From contig NZ_WTWY01000019.1 of assembly GCF_009870825.1 (NCBI RefSeq), positions 62,001 through 126,000 of the forward strand: a stretch of 64,000 nucleotides of DNA. The letters run 5' to 3'. Shown piece by piece: positions 19,072-26,703 of the stretch; position 1 is the first letter of the stretch; each line of letters begins with the position of its first letter. The notes beneath the pieces are model-generated. The model ran no database searches. It saw nothing but the letters and a program-made list of their open reading frames with translations, and was not told the origin of the DNA. A program made the translations under genes and the position numbers. This stretch comes from Paenibacillus sp. USDA918EY (GTDB taxonomy: Bacteria > Bacillota > Bacilli > Paenibacillales > Paenibacillaceae).

Positions 19072-20211
19072 TCATTCGCGTTCATACCAGTATCCGGTCA
19101 GGCCTTTTTCCATCCGCATCAAGGCTTCCAAATAGAAGTAGTCGCCCCAAATCATATAATCATCCGGCGATATCCCTCCATGGACGTAATACGATCCGCG
19201 CTTCAGCAGCCCTTCCGCATCTTCTTCGCCAATGGTGGCATACCGCTCCACCAAGCTCGTCATGGATTTCAGGAGCATATCCTGAAAATAGGAACGATCC
19301 GGGTCCTGTTCATCCAAATGGGAGATCAGTTCCAGCAAACCCGCCGCCACGATCGCGGAAGCCGAGCTGTCCCGGTAGGTGTCGGCATGGACGGGGGCAT
19401 TAAAATCCCAATAAGCGACGTGGTCTTCAGGCAGGTGGTTCAGGAAATACCGGGCAAGTCGTTTCGAGGATTCCAGGAACAGCGGGTTTTTCGTGTACCG
19501 GTAAGATAATGCAAAACCGTACACGCCCCAAGCCTGCCCCCGGGTCCAGGTCGAACCGTTCGAATAGCCTTGGTGGGTCGCTCCCCCGATCGGTTCGCCG
19601 GTTTCCGGATTAAAAAAGAACGTATGGTAGGAACTGTCATCCCCCCGGACAAGATAACGCCTGGACTTCTCCGCCTGTGCGGCCGCCGCATTCCGGTAGA
19701 CCGGATCGCCCGTCTGTTCGCTCGCCCAGTACAGAAGCGGAAGGTTCAGCAGGCAGTCGATAATGATCCGGCCCGCTTCCTTGGCGTCGTCTTTCCGGCC
19801 CCAAGCCTGGATGTAGCCGCCGGGCTCGCGCCACCGTTTCATCAGCGCATCCGCGGCTTGCAGCGTCAATTGCCGGGCCGATTCGTCCCGGCTTACGATC
19901 CATTGCGCTTTTGAGGAAAGCGAATACAAAAATCCGATATCATGATGATCCAGCACCACATGCTCCTGCATGCGCTTGCGAAAACTTGCGACCGTGGCTT
20001 CGGCTGCTTGACGGAAACGTTCATTCCCGGAATATTCGTAGCAGAGCCACAACATCCCGGACCAGAATCCGTCGGTCCAATCATCGTTATCGTTCAGCCC
20101 ATAGGTTCCGTTCAGGCTCACATGCGGGAATTTATCCCCGAATCGCTCGATATTTCTTAACGTTTTGGCAACGGCGTCTTCTATCGCTTGGGTCCACATT
20201 TCAAGACACAT
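19072..20211 (-). CDS. GH88 unsaturated glucuronyl hydrolase
   Basis: 379 residues, normal for GH88. D91 in LDHHDIGFLYS and D152 in RIIIDCLLNLPLLYW match the two catalytic aspartates of Bacillus sp. GL1 UGL (D88, D149) with a constant offset of 3. No signal peptide, so it acts in the cytoplasm on oligosaccharides carrying a 4,5-unsaturated uronate made by extracellular lyases. It heads the locus kinase-regulator-transporter, which fits import and breakdown of lyase products. The ATG at 20199 is an alternative start with better spacing from AGGGG. Confidence 0.93.
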   Translation of the reverse strand: MCLEMWTQAIEDAVAKTLRNIERFGDKFPHVSLNGTYGLNDNDDWTDGFWSGMLWLCYEYSGNERFRQAAEATVASFRKRMQEHVVLDHHDIGFLYSLSSKAQWIVSRDESARQLTLQAADALMKRWREPGGYIQAWGRKDDAKEAGRIIIDCLLNLPLLYWASEQTGDPVYRNAAAAQAEKSRRYLVRGDDSSYHTFFFNPETGEPIGGATHQGYSNGSTWTRGQAWGVYGFALSYRYTKNPLFLESSKRLARYFLNHLPEDHVAYWDFNAPVHADTYRDSSASAIVAAGLLELISHLDEQDPDRSYFQDMLLKSMTSLVERYATIGEEDAEGLLKRGSYYVHGGISPDDYMIWGDYFYLEALMRMEKGLTGYWYERE

Positions 20212-20331
20212 CCCCTATCCATTTTTGTTTCAGGTTTTAGAACCATCATAACGAATCGGAGTTGCCGTCATGCGCGTAAATTTTATCTGTGGCGTGCAAA
20301 ATTTTGACTTTTTTGAGGCGCTCCCCTCACG

Positions 20332-20370
20332 ACAAAAGCCCGGATGATCTTCAAGATCATGCCGGGCTTT
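20332..20370 (-). terminator. Rho-independent terminator after the zinc-ribbon gene
   Basis: AAAGCCCGG/CCGGGCTTT outer stem extended by ATGATCTT/AGATCAT, with a short T tract on the minus strand. It isolates the GH88 locus from the upstream gene. Confidence 0.75.
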
Positions 20371-20421
20371 CGGATTCATTGATCGACTGGCGTATGGTTG
20401 GAGCGGGATGATGATCCTTGT

Positions 20422-20760
20422 TTAATCAAACAAGTCCCCAAACACGTCCAATACGCTTTTTTTCTTTTTCTTATACGGATATGAGGAATGGCCGTGTTTG
20501 TCATACTCCGGGCAGTGCTGCTTTGGCGGCGCATAATGGTGCCCGGGTGGCTGCCGGTGTTCTTTAGGCGCGTGATGATCTCCGGAATCCCCATAATACC
20601 ATTCGTTATATTGCGGGCGTTCTTCCCGGACGTTCGCCATCAGCTTGTCCAGTTCCCCCCGGTCCAGCCATACCCCTTTACAGGTTGGGCATATATCGAT
20701 CAGGATGCCGTTCTTCTCCACTTCCTTCATGCGCGAATCTTCACAAATCGGACATTTCAT
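20422..20760 (-). CDS. zf-TFIIB-type zinc-ribbon protein
   Basis: 112 residues. The ribbon is MKCPICEDSRM plus DICPTCKGVWLDRGELDKL, two CxxC pairs with the GVWLDRGEL signature of the zf-TFIIB family. A low-complexity His/Pro/Tyr-rich tail (HHAPKEHRQPPGHHYAPP) and a KKKKK patch near the C-terminus follow. Zinc binding is clear; function is unknown. It stands alone with its own terminator. Confidence 0.88.
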   Translation of the reverse strand: MKCPICEDSRMKEVEKNGILIDICPTCKGVWLDRGELDKLMANVREERPQYNEWYYGDSGDHHAPKEHRQPPGHHYAPPKQHCPEYDKHGHSSYPYKKKKKSVLDVFGDLFD

Positions 20761-20900
20761 TGCAAATTCCTCCTTGGGATTCCTCTTTACGGTTCATACG
20801 GCTTTTAGCCGAAACGGTTTCTCTTTTTCGGGCCGCGTCATTCACGAGTTTCCGCAGAAGTGAATCGTCAAATCCATGACGGCAACGTCCGGAATTTTTT

Positions 20901-20929
20901 TTGGCATGGATGGAAATAGTACCATAAAA
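20901..20929 (+). promoter_or_regulatory. possible promoter of the PQQ dehydrogenase gene
   Basis: TTGGCA (20901-20906), a 17-bp spacer and ATAAAA (20924-20929), 34 bp before the dehydrogenase ATG. The -10 is weak. Confidence 0.35.
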
Positions 20930-20962
20930 AGTATCTGAATAACACAAAAGGAGATTGCTCCG

Positions 20963-22699
20963 ATGAAAACAACTTACTTCAAGATCGGTATTGCCATTTT
21001 AAGCGCAAGTGTTGTGATAAGCGGCTGCGGTACAAGTACGAACAAAACCACCCCTTCCGAGCCTGCGCCAGCGACGCCGTCCAAGAGCACTCCGCCGGCT
21101 GCGCCGGCAAAAGTAACGGGGACTTCTTTTAAAAACTTCGGCACGTACGGCTTTGATTTGAAAAATACGCGCCATGTACCTTATAAGGAAGTGACCGCCG
21201 AGAACGTCAAAGATTTGGGCGTCATTTGGAGCGCGGATCTTAAAGCGTTGGACAAGGACGTCAAAAACGGAAACCAATGTTACCCTGTCGTCGTCGACGG
21301 CGTGGTTTACATTACGACAGCCGGAAATCAGGTGTTTGCCTTCGATGCGGTCACCGGCGGCCAGATCTGGCATTGGAAACCCTCCGCGGAACAGGCCGCG
21401 AACTTCAGCAAGGCGGGGATCATCGCGAACCGCGGAGTCGCTGTAGGCGAAGGCAAAGTGTTCATGCTCACCGTCGACAACCATATCGTTTCTTTGGACC
21501 AAAAAACGGGCAAGCTCATCAAAATGGTTCCGATCTCCGACTCCGTCAAAGGCGTAACCTTGGAGAACGGTTATTACGAGACGACGGCCCCCGTGTATTA
21601 TAAGGGGAATATTTATATCGGCAGCAGCGGCGGCGACAACGGCATCCGCGGCTTCGTGAACGCGTACAAGGCAAGCGATTTGACGCCGGCGTGGGATACC
21701 CCTTTTTGGACGGTTCCTCCCAAAGGGCAAGGCTGGCTAGCAAACAGCAAGTTCCAAGGGGGCGGAGCGGTCTGGAATCCTCCGGCCATCGACGAAGAGA
21801 CGGGCATCATGTACTTTGCTGTCGGCAACCCCGCGCCTGACTTTTACGGCGAATCGAGACCGGGCGCCAATCCCCATACGGATTCGGTCGTAGCCGTTGA
21901 TGCCGCCACGGGCAAACTGATCTGGGCGAAGCAGGAAATCAGCCATGACCTTTGGGACTACGATGCCGCCGCCTCTCCGATGATTCTGGATGCCACCGTC
22001 AAAGGAAAGAAACAAAAGATTGTCGTACAAGGCGGGAAATCCGGACAATGGTATGCTTGGGATGCGAAAACCGGGAAAGTGATCTGGGACGGCATTCCTT
22101 TCGCAAAGATCGCTCATCCGAAACCGACGCCCGAAGGCGTGACCGTTTATCCGGGCGTGCTTGGCGGTGAAAACTACGCCCCCGAAACGTACGATCCAAA
22201 AACCAATTACGTGCTGATCCCGGGGATCGAACAAGGCGCCGTCATCAAATCGGCAAAAAGCCAGGACGAAGCTTCGACGCCCAATGCGCCGGGAGCTGCC
22301 GCATTCGGCACATCGGAGCTGGCGCCATCCAACGACGTTCCTTACGGAACGATCACCGCGATGGACGTAAATACCGGCAAAAAGGCATACCAGATCAAAA
22401 CCAAAGACCCGATGCGCGGAGGTTTTACCAGCACGGCAACCGGGCTCGCGTTCTATGGCGAGTTGGACGGAAAAATAAACGCGCTTGACATTAAATCGGG
22501 AAAAGTCATTTGGACCTTCCAAACGACAGGCGATAGCGTACAAGCCGCTCCGGCGATTTTTACCGTGGATGACAAACAATATATGGCATTCACCACCGGC
22601 GGAACGACGCCGAAGGTATTCGTGTTCGGGCTTGGCGGAGACAAAACGCAGGGGCAAGCAGGCACCGCGGAGGACACGAACGCGCATCAGTCAAAATAA
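20963..22699 (+). CDS. PQQ-dependent dehydrogenase, lipoprotein (quinoprotein beta-propeller)
   Basis: 578 residues. Lipobox VVISGC gives C22 as the lipid-modified Cys, followed by a Pro/Thr linker to about 55, then an eight-bladed quinoprotein propeller with repeated W-motifs such as FDAVTGGQIWHW and VDAATGKLIWA. Metal and PQQ site: N289 (YFAVGNPAP, equivalent of MDH Asn261), D332 (HDLWDYD, equivalent of catalytic Asp303), and D225 in SSGGDNGIRG where MDH has the metal ligand Glu177. The vicinal Cys-Cys is absent: AGIIANRG (151-158) stands where MDH has CCxxxNRG. No cytochrome or membrane domain. It oxidises an alcohol, sugar or aldehyde on the outer membrane face; the substrate is unknown. 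The pqq genes lie 2 kb downstream. Confidence 0.9.
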   Translation: MKTTYFKIGIAILSASVVISGCGTSTNKTTPSEPAPATPSKSTPPAAPAKVTGTSFKNFGTYGFDLKNTRHVPYKEVTAENVKDLGVIWSADLKALDKDVKNGNQCYPVVVDGVVYITTAGNQVFAFDAVTGGQIWHWKPSAEQAANFSKAGIIANRGVAVGEGKVFMLTVDNHIVSLDQKTGKLIKMVPISDSVKGVTLENGYYETTAPVYYKGNIYIGSSGGDNGIRGFVNAYKASDLTPAWDTPFWTVPPKGQGWLANSKFQGGGAVWNPPAIDEETGIMYFAVGNPAPDFYGESRPGANPHTDSVVAVDAATGKLIWAKQEISHDLWDYDAAASPMILDATVKGKKQKIVVQGGKSGQWYAWDAKTGKVIWDGIPFAKIAHPKPTPEGVTVYPGVLGGENYAPETYDPKTNYVLIPGIEQGAVIKSAKSQDEASTPNAPGAAAFGTSELAPSNDVPYGTITAMDVNTGKKAYQIKTKDPMRGGFTSTATGLAFYGELDGKINALDIKSGKVIWTFQTTGDSVQAAPAIFTVDDKQYMAFTTGGTTPKVFVFGLGGDKTQGQAGTAEDTNAHQSK

Positions 22700-22753
22700 T
22701 AACCGATCAAGGCATCTTACGGGGTAAAGCTGTTTCTGGCTTACCCCGTTGCC

Positions 22754-23905
22754 ATGAAGAAAGGGGCACAAACACCAACGATGAAACAACTCTATCGAAT
22801 ATCCATGTCACTCCTGTTGGCCGTAACACTTGCCGGCTGCGCCGGGCACTCATCCCGGCACGCCACTGAAGCACTACCGTCATCACCAGGGACGAAACAC
22901 GACGTTCGGCTTGAAATCGACCAGCCTGTGTTCCCGATCAAGCAATGGAAGTCCGACGGGTCCCACATGACTTCCGTAAAAGGGAAGCTGCTGATCGATG
23001 ATCGGCCGGTGGCGAACGGCATGCTGCATCCAAGCAACACGGCAACTCATGTCATGACCGGTAAGGACGGCTCGTTCAAGAACACCCTCGACCAAAGCCT
23101 GCTATCCGACATCAAAGTCAACGTAACCTCGCTCGATCAAGCGACCGTTTCCGGCAAACGGCTTACGGAAGATATGACAAAGTCGCTTCAATCGGCTTCC
23201 GCAACGGTCAGCGTTTATTATCCGATTCGCGTTACCCATGTCGAAGATTCTCCCCAAGACGACTCGCAGGTTCGCGTTCACGGGCAGGTCATCCCCGGCA
23301 AAGGCGATGTCGTTTCCTTTTTTCAAGTCGATAAATATCGTATGGGAGGCGTCGTGAAGGATGCGGACGGCAAACCGGTCGAAAATGCCGTCGTCTGGTT
23401 TGACCGGGACAAAGGCGAAGGGTTCGGAAAGTCCACGCCGACCGACCGGAACGGCAACTATTCCATATATTATTGGCCTGAGGACGAGGATACCCATTTG
23501 TCGGTTACGGTCGGGACGAAACGATACACGCTTCCGGAAGGCAGAGTATTCAAAATGCCGGAACAGACAAGCGTGGAGATCGATATCACGTTGCCCAAAA
23601 AAGGCACGGTCATCGACGACAAACCCCCGAACCTGGTCAGCGTAACGTCTGCGGGAGCCATGTACACCGGGGTTCTGGTCGGATTAAACCTCCCGAAAGA
23701 GGTTCCGTATACCGCCACGATTCCGGACAAGCAAGGACGTTTTGTCATCACGGTTTCGAAAAAAATATGGGAGCAGAAACCGGCGTTTTTCGAAACGACG
23801 GCTTCAAAATTCGTGGAGGGCAGCCTAACTACGGGAGATTCGCTCCCCCCGCATTACTTTCAACCTGCCGAAGAAGATCCGAAGAATATAACGCCGATGA
23901 TGTAA
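22754..23905 (+). CDS. lipoprotein with carboxypeptidase-regulatory-like domains
   Basis: 383 residues. Lipobox VTLAGC; the real start may be the ATG at 22781, which gives a cleaner signal (MKQLYRISMSLLLAVTLAGC). The mature protein shows repeated short beta-sandwich units of the CarboxypepD_reg type: VKGKLLIDDRPVANGML and GGVVKDADGKPVENAVVWFD followed by GKSTPTDRNGNYSIYYWP. No enzymatic motif. It starts 54 bp after the PQQ dehydrogenase gene and is probably co-transcribed, so it may scaffold or anchor the dehydrogenase at the cell surface (inference). Confidence 0.83.
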   Translation: MKKGAQTPTMKQLYRISMSLLLAVTLAGCAGHSSRHATEALPSSPGTKHDVRLEIDQPVFPIKQWKSDGSHMTSVKGKLLIDDRPVANGMLHPSNTATHVMTGKDGSFKNTLDQSLLSDIKVNVTSLDQATVSGKRLTEDMTKSLQSASATVSVYYPIRVTHVEDSPQDDSQVRVHGQVIPGKGDVVSFFQVDKYRMGGVVKDADGKPVENAVVWFDRDKGEGFGKSTPTDRNGNYSIYYWPEDEDTHLSVTVGTKRYTLPEGRVFKMPEQTSVEIDITLPKKGTVIDDKPPNLVSVTSAGAMYTGVLVGLNLPKEVPYTATIPDKQGRFVITVSKKIWEQKPAFFETTASKFVEGSLTTGDSLPPHYFQPAEEDPKNITPMM

Positions 23906-23914
23906 ACATCGAAA

Positions 23915-23938
23915 AAGCCCTGACATAGGTCAGGGCTT
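23915..23938. terminator. bidirectional Rho-independent terminator
   Basis: A 10-bp perfect stem AAGCCCTGAC/GTCAGGGCTT with an ATAG loop, between convergent genes. The minus-strand side is followed by five T. Confidence 0.8.
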
Positions 23939-23984
23939 CCGCAGTATTGAGCAAAATTCATTTTTCATCTGTTCGCCTGCAAAA

Positions 23985-24434
23985 TTATCTGCGCTCGCGC
24001 CCCGGGTTTCGGCCCCACATTCCCGCTAGTCCGATCAAACCGAGCAGGCCAAGCCATCCCCAGTTCCAGCCGCCCCGGTCCGTTGGGGTTGAAGCTGCGC
24101 GCAATCTGTTATCCGTGTTGCCATTGAGCGTATTCGTGCCGTATCCGGTGTAATTATTGGTTTGAATTCTGCTTGTATCGATCATTTGGTTATTCGTATT
24201 CCAGTATTGGCTGCCGGTTCCTGTTCCATAAACGCTGACATCATAATTCGATGTAGTCCCGACTTCGTTGATTCTGTAACGGGAACCATCGTACGCTTTT
24301 GTCCCCACGGTTCCCATTCCGTTGCCCATCCCGCCGTTGCCGCCGTCCTCCGTCGCCGTATGGGCATAGGCCGGAACCGTCAGCATCAAAGACAGGGCTG
24401 CGGCCATGAAGCCGCTTTTGATATGTCTTTTCAT
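23985..24434 (-). CDS. secreted WGxxGxxG-type C-terminal anchor protein
   Basis: 149 residues. Signal peptide (about 1-24, ending VPAYAHT). The middle is Gly/Asn/Thr/Tyr-rich and low complexity. The C-terminus reads GWNWGWLGLLGLIGLAGMWG and then basic residues, the WGxxGxxG tail pattern found in Gram-positive surface proteins. It is transcribed away from pqqA; the 237 bp between them should hold both promoters. Function unknown. Proximity to the PQQ genes could be accidental. Confidence 0.85.
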   Translation of the reverse strand: MKRHIKSGFMAAALSLMLTVPAYAHTATEDGGNGGMGNGMGTVGTKAYDGSRYRINEVGTTSNYDVSVYGTGTGSQYWNTNNQMIDTSRIQTNNYTGYGTNTLNGNTDNRLRAASTPTDRGGWNWGWLGLLGLIGLAGMWGRNPGRERR

Positions 24435-24671
24435 AAGGTACCTACCTTTTGCAAATGTGGATTTTATGCCTTGCGTTATTGTGCCGCATCGCCCCCGTTC
24501 TTATGCAATGATGAACCCGCCTGCAGCCGATTCTGACCTGGAACACCTCAGGCGCGGCACGTTGGTTATTGTTATACAATGTCAAAACGTAACATAGGAT
24601 ATAAACAATGATGCTACAGTCTCTTCTCTTCATGAACAATGGAAGAGCATGATCTCCAGGGGGTGAGCGAA

Positions 24672-24743
24672 ATGTGGGTTAAGCCGGAGTTTGAGGTCAT
24701 TGAGGTATGTGCCGAGGTAACCGCATATGCGTACCAAAAGTAA
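24672..24743 (+). CDS. pqqA: PQQ precursor peptide PqqA
   Basis: 23 codons: MWVKPEFEVIEVCAEVTAYA then YQK. AGGGGGTGAGCGAA precedes the ATG. E15-V-T-A-Y19 is the conserved ExxxY pair that PqqE cross-links to make PQQ, and the W-x-K-P-x-F start is typical of PqqA. It is the ribosomally made substrate, bound by the PqqD carrier and modified by PqqE. It lies 54 bp before pqqB with a hairpin in the gap. An extra Cys (C13) and Y21 occur near the cross-link site. Confidence 0.95.
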   Translation: MWVKPEFEVIEVCAEVTAYAYQK

Positions 24744-24754
24744 GTATCGAGAAC

Positions 24755-24783
24755 ATGCCGGAGAAATCCGGCATCTGTTTTTT
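24755..24783 (+). terminator. attenuator-like hairpin between pqqA and pqqB
   Basis: A 7-bp perfect stem ATGCCGG/CCGGCAT with a 6-nt loop, followed by CTG and a T run (24778-24783). A leaky terminator here would give an excess of PqqA over the enzymes, as expected for a stoichiometric precursor peptide. Confidence 0.7.
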
Positions 24784-24797
24784 GAGGAGGAAGGAAC

Positions 24798-25715
24798 ATG
24801 TTTGTGAAGGTGCTGGGATCCGCGGCGGGAGGAGGTTTTCCGCAATGGAACTGCAACTGCCCGAATTGCCGCGGCGTGCGGGCGGATCGTCGCATTTATC
24901 GCGCCCGGACGCATAACTCACTAGCCGTCAGCGATGACGGCAAGGCGTGGGTTCTTTTGAACGCCACTCCGGACATTCATGCCCAAATCGTTTCCCACGC
25001 CGAACTTCAGCCCGGTGGCAAGGTGCGCGGCACTCCGATCTTCGCCGTGCTGCTTACGGATGCCGAGCTTGACCATACGATCGGACTGCTGCATTTAAGG
25101 GAATCCGCAGAAATAGAGGTGTATGCAGCGTCCCCTGTTTTGCGAGCTCTTGAAGGCCCCTTCCCGATCCGGCAAATGCTTGGGCCTTATGCAGCGTTCA
25201 CATGGTCTGAAGTGAAGCTGGACGAATCTTTTCCACTTTTTGGGGGGAGACTAATCATACACCCGTTTTATTTGGGCGGAAAACCTCCCAGGTATGCAGC
25301 CGTCCCGGATAAAAAAGAACCCGGCCCTCTCTCCCCTTGGGTGATCGGATACCGCATCGAGGACCAACGGACGGGGGGCAGCGTTGTATACGCGCCCGGA
25401 GTGGAATCATGGACGGATGAACTGGACCGGCATTCGGAGAATGCCGACTGCATTTTGATGGACGGAACCTTTTGGCAATCGGATGAGCTTAACACGTTGG
25501 GCATCTCCGAATTGAAGGCGAGTGACATGGGACATCTTCCGATCGCCGGTCCGGGCGGAAGCCTTGAACGCCTCGCCAACCTATCGGCAGGCCGCAAAAT
25601 TTACGTGCACATCAACAACACCAACCCGATACTTCACGAAGATTCTTCGGAATACCGCTGCCTAAGGGCGCTCGGAATCGAGGTTGGTTACGATGGTTTG
25701 GAATTGGAGGTCTAA
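24798..25715 (+). CDS. pqqB: PQQ biosynthesis hydroxylase PqqB
   Basis: 305 residues, full length. GAGGAGGAAGGAAC precedes the ATG. Metallo-beta-lactamase fold with the PqqB start VLGSAAGGGFPQWNCNCPNC; C18, C20 and C23 form the zinc knuckle. AVLLTDAELDHTIGLLHLRE carries the PqqB variant of the metal motif, and the C-terminal HINNTNPIL is typical. PqqB hydroxylates the cross-linked Glu-Tyr product. The stop is 2 bp before pqqC. Confidence 0.96.
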   Translation: MFVKVLGSAAGGGFPQWNCNCPNCRGVRADRRIYRARTHNSLAVSDDGKAWVLLNATPDIHAQIVSHAELQPGGKVRGTPIFAVLLTDAELDHTIGLLHLRESAEIEVYAASPVLRALEGPFPIRQMLGPYAAFTWSEVKLDESFPLFGGRLIIHPFYLGGKPPRYAAVPDKKEPGPLSPWVIGYRIEDQRTGGSVVYAPGVESWTDELDRHSENADCILMDGTFWQSDELNTLGISELKASDMGHLPIAGPGGSLERLANLSAGRKIYVHINNTNPILHEDSSEYRCLRALGIEVGYDGLELEV

Positions 25716-25717
25716 AC

Positions 25718-26428
25718 GTGAGCAACTATTTGCTGTCCAATGAAGAATTAACGATGAGGCTGAAGGAAGTCGGGGAGCTACGATACCATGATAAACATCC
25801 TTATCATATCCGCATGCATGAAGGTAAGCTGAGTCCGGAACAGCTTCGGGCTTGGGTAGCGAACCGGTTTTATTACCAAAAAAACATCCCCGTTAAGGAC
25901 GCGATCATCCTGTCGAAACTGCCGACCAAGGAAGATCGGCGCCAATGGATTCAGCGCATTATGGACCATGACGGAACGGCGGAACATGAGGGCGGAATCG
26001 AAGCCTGGATCCGTCTCGGCGAAGCCGTCGGCATTCCGAGGGAGGAAATGCTCGACGAGCGCCATGTGCTCCCGGCCGTCCGCTTCGCGGTGGATGCCTA
26101 CGTCAACTTCTGCCGCCACAAACCGTGGCTCGAAGCCGTTGCGTCTTCGTTGACGGAGCTGTTTGCGCCCATTCTCATTTCGCACCGGATCGCCGTGTTT
26201 GAACGGCTCTATCCATGGATTCGGCCGGAAGGGCTGGAGTATTTTAAAGCAAGGCTGCACCAGGCTCCCCGCGACGCGGATCACGGGCTCGAACTCGTAT
26301 TGCGCGAATGCAGGGATCGCCGGGACCAGGATCAAGCCATCGCTGCGCTTCATTTTAAATGCGACGTATTATGGGCCATTTTGGATGCGTTAAGTTTGGC
26401 TTATCCGGATGCGGAGAACGGACGATGA
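25718..26428 (+). CDS. pqqC: pyrroloquinoline-quinone synthase PqqC
   Basis: 236 residues, GTG start with GGAGG 7 bp upstream inside pqqB. TENA-like helical oxidase. YHDKHPYHIRMHEGKLSPEQ and AWVANRFYYQKNIPVKDAII carry the conserved active-site residues; RIMDHDGTAEHEGG and APILISHRIAVFERLYPWI are further family signatures. It catalyses the final cofactorless eight-electron oxidation and ring closure to PQQ. It overlaps pqqD by 4 bp (ATGA). Confidence 0.96.
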   Translation: MSNYLLSNEELTMRLKEVGELRYHDKHPYHIRMHEGKLSPEQLRAWVANRFYYQKNIPVKDAIILSKLPTKEDRRQWIQRIMDHDGTAEHEGGIEAWIRLGEAVGIPREEMLDERHVLPAVRFAVDAYVNFCRHKPWLEAVASSLTELFAPILISHRIAVFERLYPWIRPEGLEYFKARLHQAPRDADHGLELVLRECRDRRDQDQAIAALHFKCDVLWAILDALSLAYPDAENGR

Positions 26429-26703
26429 TGCGTTGGGAGCTGTCGGAGCAAATCAGGCTGCGAAACCCGGCCCGGCTGAAATTCGATAAAGCAAGGCAAA
26501 CCGATTTGCTGCTTCTTCCGGAACGCGTCGTGCGCCTGAATCCCACGGCGGGTGCGATCCTGTGGCTGTGCGACGGCGAACGGACGGTTGGCCAGATTAT
26601 CGAGGAACTGGAGTCGAAATACAATCAGTCCGATCTGGAAGCGGATGTTCTTGATTTTCTGGCGCAGGCGGCGGACAGAGGGTGGGTGGAACCTTGGAAA
26701 TAA
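26425..26703 (+). CDS. pqqD: PqqA-binding carrier protein PqqD
   Basis: 92 residues. The ATG overlaps the pqqC stop. A winged-helix RiPP recognition element: RLRNPARLKFDKARQTDLLL, then ERVVRLNPTAGAILWLCDGE and RTVGQIIEELESKY. It presents the PqqA peptide to PqqE. It is a stand-alone PqqD rather than a PqqCD fusion. The pqqE reading frame starts inside its last codons. Confidence 0.95.
   Translation: MMRWELSEQIRLRNPARLKFDKARQTDLLLLPERVVRLNPTAGAILWLCDGERTVGQIIEELESKYNQSDLEADVLDFLAQAADRGWVEPWK

Noticed and set aside
20963..22699. Call of a lanthanide-dependent methanol dehydrogenase (XoxF)
   Set aside because: The +2 Asp also occurs in membrane glucose dehydrogenases, and the Cys-Cys ring and Glu177 are absent.
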